From contig SVGX01000005.1 of NCBI GenBank assembly GCA_015056105.1, forward strand, positions 1-48,204: DNA of 48,204 nt, read 5' to 3'. The notes beneath the pieces are model-generated. The model worked only from the letters and a program-made list of their open reading frames with translations. It was not told where the DNA came from and did no database searches. Shown in pieces: positions 33,092-40,173 of this stretch. The stretch comes from Clostridiales bacterium (GTDB taxonomy: Bacteria; Bacillota; Clostridia; Christensenellales; CAG-138). How positions within the stretch are numbered: position 1 is the first letter of the stretch; every line of letters starts with the position of its first letter. The translations under genes and the position numbers were made by a program.

Positions 33092-33140
33092 GCCATGGCC
33101 GCCTTTTGCTGCGGCGCAGGGCGCTTTTGTTGTTTTCTCT
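33088..33140 (+). terminator. Riboswitch-controlled intrinsic terminator
   Basis: GAGCGCC (33088-33094) pairs with GGCGCTT (33120-33126), with an inner GCCGC/GCGGC stem and a T-rich tail. GAGC is also the 3' half of aptamer P1, so P1 and the terminator base are mutually exclusive. Ligand that stabilises P1 should prevent termination, an ON switch. Confidence 0.65.
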
Positions 33141-33178
33141 GTTTTTCATTTCTGCGATCAAAAAGGGAGGCGGTCTCA

Positions 33179-34543
33179 ATGGATATTCTCATTCAAAACG
33201 GCACAGTGGTCAACCATTCCGGGCGCAGACAGGCGGATGTGCTCATATCCGGCGGCCGCATCAAAGCGGTGGAGGAACACATCGATGCCGCAGGCGCAAA
33301 GGTCATCGATGCCGCAGGCTGCTTCGTATTCCCCGGCATGATCGATACCCACACCCATTTCGATCTTGACACCGGCAGCGCCGTCACCGCGGATGATTTC
33401 GTCACCGGCACAAAGGCGGCCCTTCTCGGCGGCACCACCACGATCCTTGATTTCGCCACCCAGGAGCGTGACGGCAGTTTAAAGGATGCCCTCCGCACAT
33501 GGCACGAAAAAGCGAAGGGCGCAAGCTGCAACTACGGCTTCCACATGGCCATCGCCCGCTGGGATGCGGAAACGGAAGCGGAGCTTCCCGATATGACGGC
33601 GGCAGGCGTCACTTCCTATAAACTTTACATGGTCTACGATGCCCTTAAGGTGGATGACGGGGCCATCTACGCGGCCCTTCGCGCCGCAACAAAAGAAGGC
33701 GCGCTCATCGGCGTGCACTGTGAAAACTGGGATGTGCTCCGCAGGCGCATCGGCGAGGTGCAGGCCTCGGGCATCACCGGGCCGGAGGGCCACCCCCTCT
33801 CCCGCCCCGCCGCGGTGGAAGCGGAGGCCGTTGGAAGGCTCATGCGCATCGCGGAGCTGGCGGAGGCACCTGTGTATGTGGTGCACCTTTCCACAAGGGA
33901 AGGGCTTATAGAAGCCCGCCGGGCAAAGGAAAGAGGGCAGAAAGTATTCCTTGAAACATGCCCCCAGTATCTTGTGCTGACGGATGAAGCATACAAGGCT
34001 GCGGACGGGGAAAAATACGTGATGTCGCCGCCCCTTCGCAAGGCAGAGGATCAATCCGCCCTGTGGGAAGCCCTTGCAGGCGGCGAGATCGACTTCATCG
34101 GCACGGATCACTGTTCCTTCACCATGGCGCAGAAGAAGGAATTCCGCAGCGATTTCCGGAAGGTCCCAAACGGCGGCGCCGGCGTGCAGCACCGGCTGCA
34201 GCTTCTTTACACCTACGGTGTAGAAAAAGGACATATCACTTTGGAACAGCTGACAGAGCTTCTTTCCCACGGTGCGGCAAAGCATTTCGGCATCGATGAC
34301 AGAGGCAGCATCGCCCCCGATATGGCGGCGGATCTTGTCGTTTACGATCCTGCGGCCGAAAGCATCATCACCGATACGAACACCGCCCACAACACGGATA
34401 ACTCCCCCTTTGCGGGGCTTGCGGTAAAAGGCGCAGCAAGGCATGTGATCTTAAACGGCGAACACGCGGTGGAAAACGGCAAACTCATCCTTTCGGGCAG
34501 CGGCAGGTATGTACACCGCGGGCCCTCGGGGTGCGAAAATTGA
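33179..34543 (+). CDS. hyuA: Dihydropyrimidinase/D-hydantoinase-type cyclic amidohydrolase
   Basis: A 454-residue amidohydrolase of the hydantoinase family, which opens cyclic ureide or imide rings. The binuclear metal site is present: His58 and His60 (DTHTHFD), the carboxylated Lys148 in TSYKLYMVYD, His in IGVHCENWD and YVVHLSTREG, and Asp in FIGTDHCSF. The ATG at 33179 follows GGGAGG by eight bases; the long upstream reading through the riboswitch is not coding. Homologues named HyuA occur in purine-degradation clusters with xdh, mocA and guanine deaminase-like genes, as here. The true ring substrate (dihydropyrimidine, hydantoin or a purine breakdown product) is not decided by sequence. 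Confidence 0.9.
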   Translation: MDILIQNGTVVNHSGRRQADVLISGGRIKAVEEHIDAAGAKVIDAAGCFVFPGMIDTHTHFDLDTGSAVTADDFVTGTKAALLGGTTTILDFATQERDGSLKDALRTWHEKAKGASCNYGFHMAIARWDAETEAELPDMTAAGVTSYKLYMVYDALKVDDGAIYAALRAATKEGALIGVHCENWDVLRRRIGEVQASGITGPEGHPLSRPAAVEAEAVGRLMRIAELAEAPVYVVHLSTREGLIEARRAKERGQKVFLETCPQYLVLTDEAYKAADGEKYVMSPPLRKAEDQSALWEALAGGEIDFIGTDHCSFTMAQKKEFRSDFRKVPNGGAGVQHRLQLLYTYGVEKGHITLEQLTELLSHGAAKHFGIDDRGSIAPDMAADLVVYDPAAESIITDTNTAHNTDNSPFAGLAVKGAARHVILNGEHAVENGKLILSGSGRYVHRGPSGCEN

Positions 34544-35142
34544 AGCTGGGCTGTGTGCTGATGGCGGCGGGCGCCTCCGTCCGCTTCGGCGAAGAAAACA
34601 AGCTCCTTGTTCCTTTCCGCGGCGAACCCCTTTACCGCCGTGCCTTTTCCGCCATCCCAAGGGATTTGTTTCATGCTGTGGCTGCCGTTTCCCATTATGA
34701 AGAGATCCTTGCAGCGGCGAGGGAAGAAGGCTTCCTTCCTGTCTATAATCCCGCCCCGGAAGATGGCGTGAGCCTGACGGTCTCCCTTGGGCTCCGCGCG
34801 CTTTCCGATGCGGATGCCGCCATGTTCCTTGTGGCAGATCAGCCCCTTTTATCAAAAAAAACTGTGGAGGAGCTCATCGCCTTTTTCCTTGAAGCCCCCG
34901 CATACATCGCCGCCCCTGCCTTCGGCGGCAAACGCGGCAACCCTGTCATTTTTCCGAAGGCATATTTTTCAGAGCTTCTCGCCCTTCGGGGCGACCGGGG
35001 CGGCAGCGCCGTGATCAAAGCACATCCCGATGCGCTGCGGCTTTATCCCCTTCGGGATGAACGGGAACGTTTCGATGTGGATACCGCCGAAGCCTTTTCC
35101 GACCTTTCAAAATCGACCGAGAACGGAGGAAACACACCATGA
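34531..35142 (+). CDS. mocA: Molybdenum cofactor cytidylyltransferase
   Basis: A 203-residue nucleotidyltransferase of the MobA/MocA type. The signature LMAAGASVRFGEENKLL binds the nucleotide phosphates, MFLVADQPLL carries the metal-binding Asp, and GGKRGNPVIF is the MocA pattern for cytidylyl transfer. It makes molybdopterin cytosine dinucleotide, the cofactor form used by XDH-family enzymes, so it matures the xdhABC product encoded divergently. It overlaps hyuA: the start is GTG 34531, 13 bp inside hyuA, or TTG 34540; neither has a strong ribosome site. The stop overlaps the guaD ATG (ATGA). Confidence 0.9.
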   Translation: MRKLKLGCVLMAAGASVRFGEENKLLVPFRGEPLYRRAFSAIPRDLFHAVAAVSHYEEILAAAREEGFLPVYNPAPEDGVSLTVSLGLRALSDADAAMFLVADQPLLSKKTVEELIAFFLEAPAYIAAPAFGGKRGNPVIFPKAYFSELLALRGDRGGSAVIKAHPDALRLYPLRDERERFDVDTAEAFSDLSKSTENGGNTP

Positions 35143-36410
35143 AATTCGTACACATTTATAAAGGCACCATCGTCCACGCGCCAAAGCTTGGGGAATTCGA
35201 ATGCCATGAAAACGCCTATCTTGTCACCGAAAACGGCATGATCGCCGGCATTTTCGATACGCTGCCGCAAAAATATGCGGGGCTTTGGGTAGAAGATCTC
35301 GAAGGGAAGATCATCATCCCCTCCTTTACGGATCTGCACGTACATGCGCCCCAGTATATCATGATGGGCATGGGCTTTGACCTGCCCCTTCTTGAGTGGC
35401 TCAACACCTATACGTTTAAGGAAGAGTCCCGCTACCGGGATCCTGAATTTGCCCGCAGGGTCTATAACCGCCTTGCCCATGAGCTGATCCGCCGGGGCAC
35501 CACAAGGGTGGTCATGTTCTCAAGCCTGCACAGGGAGGCCACCCATGTGCTGATGGAAGAGCTGGAGCGTGCCGGCATCACCGGCTATGTGGGCAAGGTG
35601 AACATGGACCGCAACAGCCCGGATTACCTTTGCGAGACCACGGAGGAATCCCTCAGCGAGACCCGCCGCTGGCTGGAAGAGTGCAGGGGCCGCTATCAGT
35701 ACATCAAGCCGATCATCACGCCCCGCTTCACCCCTTCCTGCACAGATGAACTGATGGCAGGGCTCGGCAGGCTGGCAGAGGAATACGACATTCCCGTGCA
35801 GAGCCACCTGAGCGAAAACGATGCGGAGATCGCCTGGGTGAAGGAGCTGCATCCGGATACGGAACGCTACTATGAATCCTATGAAAAGTTCGGCATGTGG
35901 AAGAAGGGCACCGTGATGGCACACTGCGTCCACAGCGATGAGGTGGAGCGCAAAGCCATGCTGGATGCGGGCGTTTGGGTCGCCCACAGCCCGGATTCCA
36001 ATACCAACATCTATTCCGGCATCGCCCCCGTCAGAAAGATGCTCAATGAGGGGCTGAAGGTAGCTCTTGCTTCCGATGTGGCGGGCGGCGCAAAGCTTTC
36101 CATCTTCCACGCTGCGGGCGAAGCCATCCGCGCATCAAAGCTGCGCTATTACTACAGCGGCAAGAAGGAAGAGGAAGCTTATCTGACCGTGCCGGAAGCC
36201 TTCTACCTTGCAACCAGCGCAGGCGCGGAATATTTCGGCGCCGGCCCCGGCTTCAAAGAAGGCGATGCGCTGCACGCCATCATCCTTGATGACAGCATCC
36301 TGCCCCCTTCCCGGGATCTGACGCCTGCGGAAAGGATCGAACGGCTTCTTTATGCGGACGATGACCGCACCATCGCGGGCGTGGTGAGCGAGGGCCGCCG
36401 CATCATCTAA
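35139..36410 (+). CDS. guaD: Guanine deaminase
   Basis: A 423-residue amidohydrolase converting guanine to xanthine and ammonia. Diagnostic motifs: zinc-binding PSFTDLHVHAPQY, VQSHLSENDAEIAWV, MAHCVHSDEVE, SPDSNTNIYSG and LASDVAGGAKLSI, the last holding the zinc-binding Asp. Length fits the family. It is the third gene of the riboswitch-led operon and is translationally coupled to mocA by a 4-bp overlap with ACGGAGGAAACACC before the ATG. Together with ade and xdhABC it channels both guanine and adenine into xanthine, so guanine is both substrate and plausible ligand of the leader aptamer. Confidence 0.95.
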   Translation: MKFVHIYKGTIVHAPKLGEFECHENAYLVTENGMIAGIFDTLPQKYAGLWVEDLEGKIIIPSFTDLHVHAPQYIMMGMGFDLPLLEWLNTYTFKEESRYRDPEFARRVYNRLAHELIRRGTTRVVMFSSLHREATHVLMEELERAGITGYVGKVNMDRNSPDYLCETTEESLSETRRWLEECRGRYQYIKPIITPRFTPSCTDELMAGLGRLAEEYDIPVQSHLSENDAEIAWVKELHPDTERYYESYEKFGMWKKGTVMAHCVHSDEVERKAMLDAGVWVAHSPDSNTNIYSGIAPVRKMLNEGLKVALASDVAGGAKLSIFHAAGEAIRASKLRYYYSGKKEEEAYLTVPEAFYLATSAGAEYFGAGPGFKEGDALHAIILDDSILPPSRDLTPAERIERLLYADDDRTIAGVVSEGRRII

Positions 36411-36455
36411 CGTGAAAAATAACGGTAAAACCGCCCTGCCTGTTCGATATGATGC

Positions 36456-36485
36456 TTGACAAACTCTCCCGGTGTACGCTATAAT
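36456..36485 (+). promoter_or_regulatory. Promoter of the tRNA-Ser pair
   Basis: TTGACA (36456-36461), 18 bp, TATAAT (36480-36485), 15 bp before the first tRNA. Confidence 0.8.
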
Positions 36486-36500
36486 GTAAAAGCTGCATCG

Positions 36501-36589
36501 GGAGAGATGTCCGAGTGGTTTATGGAGCCGGTCTTGAAAACCGGTGATGCTGCAAGGCACCGGGGGTTCGAATCCCTCTCTCTCCGCCA
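36501..36589 (+). tRNA. tRNA-Ser, anticodon UGA
   Basis: A 7-bp acceptor stem (GGAGAGA / TCTCTCC), anticodon loop CTTGAAA with TGA at 36535-36537, a long variable arm as in class II tRNAs, GGTTCGAATCC T arm and an encoded CCA. It reads UCA codons (and others by wobble). Confidence 0.97.
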
Positions 36590-36626
36590 ACGCTTGACTT
36601 CGGCATCCCGAACAACTTTATACTGT

Positions 36627-36719
36627 GGAGAAGTACCCAAGTGGCTGTAAGGGGCTCCCCTGCTAAGGGAGTAGGCTGGGGTGACTGGCGCGAGGGTTCA
36701 AATCCCTCCTTCTCCGCCA
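36627..36719 (+). tRNA. tRNA-Ser, anticodon GCU
   Basis: Acceptor GGAGAAG / CTTCTCC, anticodon loop CTGCTAA with GCT at 36662-36664, a long variable arm, GGTTCAAATCC T arm and an encoded CCA. It reads AGC/AGU and is presumably co-transcribed with the tRNA 37 bp upstream. Confidence 0.97.
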
Positions 36720-36756
36720 CACAAAAAGGATACCATTCGGTATCCTTTTTGTGTGG
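36717..36756. terminator. Terminator of the tRNA pair
   Basis: An 18-bp perfect stem (arms 36717-36734 and 36739-36756, loop ATTC) with a T5 run in the descending arm; its first bases are the CCA end of the tRNA. Confidence 0.75.
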
Positions 36757-37100
36757 CTTCGTTCAGAGGGATTTGAAGGGCGGAAGAGAAAAAGCAGCAG
36801 TGTTGCTTTTTCCCGCCCCGGGTTTTGCGTCACAGGCCGCCGCATGCAGCGCGGAGCGCAAATAAGGCGTTGCCGATGCGCAAAACAAATCCCTCCTTCT
36901 CCTCGTCGTCGCGGACGGTATCCTTTTTGTGTGTCTTCGTTCAGAGGGATTTGAAGCCGCGTCCGAGCGTATGCGAGGAAAAAACGCTGCAGTGCAGCGT
37001 TTTTAGCGGCCGGCTTCGGCGAATAAGCCCAAGCGCGCAGCGCGGAGCGCAAGCACGCATGGCTGATATGAGCCGAAGAAATCCCTCCTGTTTCGTGTCT
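36739..37100. repeat. Two degenerate tandem units derived from the tRNA-Ser 3' region
   Basis: A 40-bp leader (36739-36778) recurs at 36917-36956 with one mismatch. Each unit then has a hairpin, a CAGCGCGGAGCGCAA block and an AAATCCCTCC block. In unit one, 36886-36902 repeats exactly the 17 bp of the tRNA-Ser(GCU) T-arm/acceptor (36699-36715); in unit two only 11 bp remain (37079-37089). This is the form expected of old attachment-site or tRNA-tail duplications. No integrase is present. The region from 36757 to 37678 contains no gene that I can support. Confidence 0.6.
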
Positions 37101-37214
37101 CTAAAGGATTTTCACCCTCCTGCCCTCTTGCTGGCAAGAGGGACTGAGCCGAGCGCGCCCGGTGGGCGATGCAGCGAGGCGGATGAGGTGACTGCTTCGG
37201 TTTTTGCTGTCACC

Positions 37215-37302
37215 GTAGGGGAGGCCATTGGCCGCCCGTAGCGGATGCAACGGAAATATACGGCACGGCGGAAATATGCGGGCGGCCAATGGCCGCCCCT
37301 AC
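37215..37302. repeat. 88-bp element with 24-bp terminal inverted repeats
   Basis: Arms 37215-37238 and 37279-37302 are inverted copies matching at 23 of 24 positions, each itself containing the palindromic GGCCATTGGCC core. The 40-bp centre has the direct repeat CGGAAATAT at 37251 and 37270. It resembles the small dispersed GGCCGCCC-type repeats seen in Clostridia and is MITE-like in shape, without coding capacity. Confidence 0.65.
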
Positions 37303-37403
37303 TACAAGGGTTTTGTTTTATAAACGGATTGGGTATTTCTGCCGCAGCCGATTCCGCAGCCAACTATCACAACCCCTCCGGTTTTGCTGCGCTGCACAAA
37401 TAT

Positions 37404-37589
37404 GATCCCCCTTGCGAAAGGGGGATTCTGCAAAGGCAGCATCTTCCGCATCCATCCTTTCCACCTCATCAGTCAGCTTACTTCGCTGCGCTGACAGCTT
37501 CCCCTCAAGGGGAAGCCTTTTGGAATCCGCTCCTTTTCACCCTCTCTGTGTCGCTGCGCTCCACAGCCAGCTTCCCCCTCAAGGGGAAG
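37404..37589. repeat. Dispersed-type hairpin repeats
   Basis: A hairpin GATCCCCCTT/AAAGGGGGAT (about 37404-37426) precedes two copies of a TCGCTGCGCT...CAGC...CTTCCCC-TCAA-GGGGAAG unit (about 37483-37515 and 37551-37589). Both copies fold into CTTCCCC/GGGGAAG stems. They look like intergenic repeat units, not genes. Confidence 0.55.
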
Positions 37590-37639
37590 TCATGAGTATC
37601 GTGTCCCGTCCCGTTCATCATCAAATTTCTTTATAAACA

Positions 37640-37675
37640 AGGACCGGCGGAATTTCCGCAGGCCCTGCTTTTTTA
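37640..37675 (+). terminator. Hairpin with plus-strand T tract after the repeat region
   Basis: AGGACC.CGGAA / TTCCG.GGCCCT followed by six T on the plus strand. On the minus strand it follows the XRE gene's stop at 37679 with a weaker U tract, so it may serve both directions. Confidence 0.5.
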
Positions 37676-37678
37676 TTA

Positions 37679-37906
37679 TTATGATTCGTTATCCAGTTTC
37701 TTTTCCTTGTCCGTCAGGCCGATCAGATAATCTGCAGAAATATTATAGAACTTGCACAATGTTGCCAAATCATCTATTCCCATTTTTATCCTGCCGGTTT
37801 CAATATGATTGTAACCCTGCTGGCTTTTATTGATCAGGTTTCCAACCTCCTCCTGGGTTAAATTTCGTTCTTCTCGAACATGGCGTAGTCTATCCCAGTA
37901 ATTCAT
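37679..37906 (-). CDS. Small XRE-family regulator
   Basis: A 75-residue Cro/C1-type protein. The helix-turn-helix is NLTQEEVGNLINKSQQGYNH, followed by ETGRIKMGIDDLATLCKFYN and ISADYLIGLTD, the standard five-helix domain; there is no ligand domain. GGAGGAAAAAGGG precedes the ATG at 37906. It is divergent from a Cys-rich small protein; two palindromes, ACTCCAAATTGGAGT and ACTCCAATTTGGAGT, lie between them and are its likely operators. Autorepression and control of the neighbour are inferred. Confidence 0.93.
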   Translation of the reverse strand: MNYWDRLRHVREERNLTQEEVGNLINKSQQGYNHIETGRIKMGIDDLATLCKFYNISADYLIGLTDKEKKLDNES

Positions 37907-37961
37907 CCCTTTTTCCTCCTGAACAACATGGATGAATTATACCGCACTCAGAATCCGAGTA

Positions 37962-37990
37962 TTTACTTTTACTCCAAATTGGAGTATTAT
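37962..37990 (+). promoter_or_regulatory. Promoter of the Cys-rich protein gene with operator in its spacer
   Basis: TTTACT (37962-37967), 17 bp, TATTAT (37985-37990). The first palindromic operator (37971-37985) fills the spacer, so bound repressor would exclude RNA polymerase. Confidence 0.6.
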
Positions 37991-38016
37991 ATTGTTAAAA
38001 TACTCCAATTTGGAGT
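37971..38016. promoter_or_regulatory. Paired palindromic operators
   Basis: ACTCCAAATTGGAGT (37971-37985) and ACTCCAATTTGGAGT (38002-38016) differ only at the centre and have a 31-bp centre-to-centre spacing, three helical turns. That places two dimers on the same face of the DNA and suggests cooperative binding. Confidence 0.75.
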
Positions 38017-38053
38017 TTTTATATTCCTATCCCACTCACCAAGGAGGCCAACC

Positions 38054-38332
38054 ATGCAGCAGGTATGCAAAAACTGCCGTTATTTCATGCAGCACTATAC
38101 ACTTGCCGAAAGAAAGCTCTTCCGCGTATACTGCGGCCATTGCGTTCACATCAAGCCGCGCCATAAACGGCCGGATACGAAAGTCTGCGAAAACTTCGCC
38201 CCCGGGGAGAAGGATACGGACGCCTTTGTGACGGAAGAATATCTGACAAAGGCGCTGCTTCAGCGGCTTCTTTCCATGCCGCTGCTGCCGGATATCCCAG
38301 ATCTTCCCGTGGATGGGCAGCCGGGCACATAA
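38054..38332 (+). CDS. Small Cys-rich (probable zinc-binding) protein
   Basis: A 92-residue protein with two CxxC pairs and a further Cys: VCKNCRYF (Cys5, Cys8), VYCGHCVHIKPRHKRPD (Cys27, Cys30) and VCENFAPGE (Cys45). The spacing suits one zinc ribbon or a small treble-clef-like knuckle. The C-terminal half is helical (EEYLTKALLQRLL). I do not recognise a named family, though the C.HC....C.F pattern recalls conserved clostridial hypotheticals. AAGGAGG at 38041-38047 gives a 6-nt spacing to ATG 38054. The gene's promoter is overlaid by an operator of the divergent XRE regulator, so it is probably kept off until some signal appears. Confidence 0.75.
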   Translation: MQQVCKNCRYFMQHYTLAERKLFRVYCGHCVHIKPRHKRPDTKVCENFAPGEKDTDAFVTEEYLTKALLQRLLSMPLLPDIPDLPVDGQPGT

Positions 38333-38366
38333 GCGGCACAGCCGTCTTTCCCTTCCGCCGCCTTTC

Positions 38367-38375
38367 TGCTATAAT
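38367..38375 (+). promoter_or_regulatory. Extended -10 promoter of yhaM
   Basis: TGCTATAAT (TGn plus a perfect -10) 34 bp before the ATG; the -35 is weak. Confidence 0.6.
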
Positions 38376-38409
38376 AAAAGCGTAAATTCGAAATGAGGGA
38401 GGTACCCCC

Positions 38410-39384
38410 ATGGGCAGAATGAACCTGCTTTCCAAAGTTCACAACGTTTCCAATAACCAGGTGGAAGGCTATTGCATTATAAAAAGCGTACAGCAGAAAA
38501 GCAACGTAAAAGGCGCAAGCTACCTTGATTTTGTCCTTGGCGATGCGGGCGGCGAATGCGTGGCAAAGCTTTGGGATTATGCCCCGGAACAGCACGGCAT
38601 CTATGAAGCGGATACTGTGATCAAGGTGCGCGCCACCATCAATATGTGGAAGGAAGAGGAACAGCTTAAGATAGACCGCATCCGCAATGTCCGTTCCGAT
38701 GAGGATGTGGATATGGCGGAGCTTGTGCCTTGCGCACCCTATCAGCCGGAGGAGATGTTCCGCATGCTTTACGACTGTGCGGAAAATTTCAAAGACGGTG
38801 ACCTTCGCATGCTGACCCAGTATATCCTTCGGGAAAACAAGGAGGCGATCCTCCGCTACCCGGCGGCGCTCAAGCTGCACCACGCCATGCGCGGCGGCCT
38901 TCTTTACCACACCACCACCATGCTCAAGGCGGCAAAGGCCCTTTGCGGCGTGTACAAATCCCTGTATCCAGCCCTTTCCGAGGAATTGGTCTACGCAGGC
39001 ATCATCCTTCACGATGTGGCAAAGACCCAGGAGCTCACCGTGGGCAATCTTGGCCTTGCCAGCGCCTACAGCGGCAAGGGTCAGCTTCTCGGCCATATCA
39101 ATATGGGGATGGCCATGGTGGAACGCGCTGCGGCGGAGCTGATGACGAATGAGGAGACCACGACGCTCCTGCAGCACATGCTGCTTGCCCACCACGGCCA
39201 GCCGGAATTCGGCTCTCCCCGCCCGCCCATGTTCCCGGAGGCGGAGCTCGTCAGCCAGATCGACGTGCTGGATTCCAAGCTCTTTGAGATGTATGACGCC
39301 CTCGCATCGGTGCCGGTGGGCGGCTTCTCCGAGCGCCAGTGGGCCCTTGACAACCGCCAGCTTTACAAGCACGGCCACGAATAA
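38410..39384 (+). CDS. yhaM: 3'-5' exoribonuclease YhaM family (OB fold plus HD domain)
   Basis: A 324-residue protein with an N-terminal OB-fold (about residues 12-95; YLDFVLGD, AKLWDY, IKVRATINMW) and an HD phosphohydrolase domain (about 150-300): His167 in GGLLYHTTTML, His201-Asp202 in ILHDVAKTQEL, His229 in LLGHINMG and His261-His262 in AHHGQPEFGSP. This is the YhaM layout, an enzyme that trims RNA and single-stranded DNA from the 3' end. GAGGGAGGTACCCCC precedes the ATG. Its own promoter and a stem at 39413-39440 bound the transcript, though readthrough into the NlpC/P60 gene is possible. Confidence 0.93.
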   Translation: MGRMNLLSKVHNVSNNQVEGYCIIKSVQQKSNVKGASYLDFVLGDAGGECVAKLWDYAPEQHGIYEADTVIKVRATINMWKEEEQLKIDRIRNVRSDEDVDMAELVPCAPYQPEEMFRMLYDCAENFKDGDLRMLTQYILRENKEAILRYPAALKLHHAMRGGLLYHTTTMLKAAKALCGVYKSLYPALSEELVYAGIILHDVAKTQELTVGNLGLASAYSGKGQLLGHINMGMAMVERAAAELMTNEETTTLLQHMLLAHHGQPEFGSPRPPMFPEAELVSQIDVLDSKLFEMYDALASVPVGGFSERQWALDNRQLYKHGHE

Positions 39385-39412
39385 TATCAGAATAAATTCA
39401 TCAATTTTTAAT

Positions 39413-39440
39413 CTTCGCCGCCTTGTATAAGGCGGCGAAG
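39413..39440 (+). terminator. Hairpin after yhaM
   Basis: CTTCGCCGCCTT / AAGGCGGCGAAG with loop GTAT, followed by TGTTTT. The descending arm contains AAGG and could act as ribosome site for a GTG start at 39440, so translation of the next gene may be coupled to this fold. Confidence 0.55.
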
Positions 39441-39457
39441 TGTTTTACCATACAAGC

Positions 39458-40171
39458 ATGAACACAGCAACAGCAAAACAGCGAAAAAAGAAACGAAAAT
39501 TGAACGCAAGGGGCAGGCGCATCCTGCGCATTGCGGCGGCGGTGCTGCTTTTGATCGGCATCGCATGCGCCGCCGTGGGCGTGGATAAGCTCATCAAGGC
39601 CCGCAATTATATCCCCCTTTCGGCGGCGGAGATCGAAGCCGCCCTTGCGCGGGGCCGGGAAGCGGAAACCGATGAAAAACGCCTTGCGGCTGCAGAAGCC
39701 GCCATCACCCTTGTGGGGAAAGTGCACTATTTCTGGGGTGGAAAAAGCGGCGCAGTGGGGTTTGATAGCGATTGGGGCCAAATGAAAAAGGTTGCCGGGG
39801 AGGGAAGTCCTTCAACCGGCACCGTGAAGCCTTACGGCCTTGACTGCTCCGGCTTCGTGGCATGGTGCTTCGTGCAGCAGGGGCTCACCCTGAAAGAAGC
39901 GGAAGAAACGATCGGCCTTGGCACTTGGACCCAGTGGGACAGGACGGACAGGATCCGTTGGAAGGACATCCGCGTGGGGGATTTCGTATTTCAGAATGAG
40001 TATCCCACCGATGACGGCAACCACATCGGCATCTGCATCGGCTTCGATGCAAAAGGCAGGCCCATGTTTGCCCACTGTGCATCGGGCTTTGACAACGTGG
40101 TGGTCACCGGCGCCGGGGATGTGTTCCGCTACGCCCGGCGTCCCCACTATTATGAAAGCGAAGGAGAATGA
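39458..40171 (+). CDS. Membrane-anchored NlpC/P60-type cell-wall hydrolase
   Basis: About 237 residues: a very basic N-terminus (KQRKKKRKLNARGRR), one membrane helix (ILRIAAAVLLLIGIACAAVG) and an NlpC/P60 domain (about 75-230). The catalytic Cys130 is in YGLDCSGFV, the His189 in GNHIGICIG, and a third polar position in FAHCASG. Such enzymes cleave peptide bonds of peptidoglycan stems, here outside but tethered to the membrane. The start is either ATG 39458 or GTG 39440; neither has an ideal ribosome site. The stop overlaps the next gene's first ATG region, suggesting an operon with the DUF2807 lipoprotein. Confidence 0.85.
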   Translation: MNTATAKQRKKKRKLNARGRRILRIAAAVLLLIGIACAAVGVDKLIKARNYIPLSAAEIEAALARGREAETDEKRLAAAEAAITLVGKVHYFWGGKSGAVGFDSDWGQMKKVAGEGSPSTGTVKPYGLDCSGFVAWCFVQQGLTLKEAEETIGLGTWTQWDRTDRIRWKDIRVGDFVFQNEYPTDDGNHIGICIGFDAKGRPMFAHCASGFDNVVVTGAGDVFRYARRPHYYESEGE

Positions 40172-40173
40172 AT

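Noticed and set aside
36594-36624. TTGACT-19-TATACT promoter-like pair between the tRNAs
   Set aside because: The -10 ends two bases before the tRNA, so transcription would begin inside the tRNA; the pair is better explained by the strong promoter at 36456-36485.
36135-37052. Several minus-strand ORFs crossing both tRNA genes
   Set aside because: These are antisense to tRNAs and to tRNA-derived repeats; RRRDLNPRA-type peptides of this kind arise from tRNA-Ser complements and are not genes.
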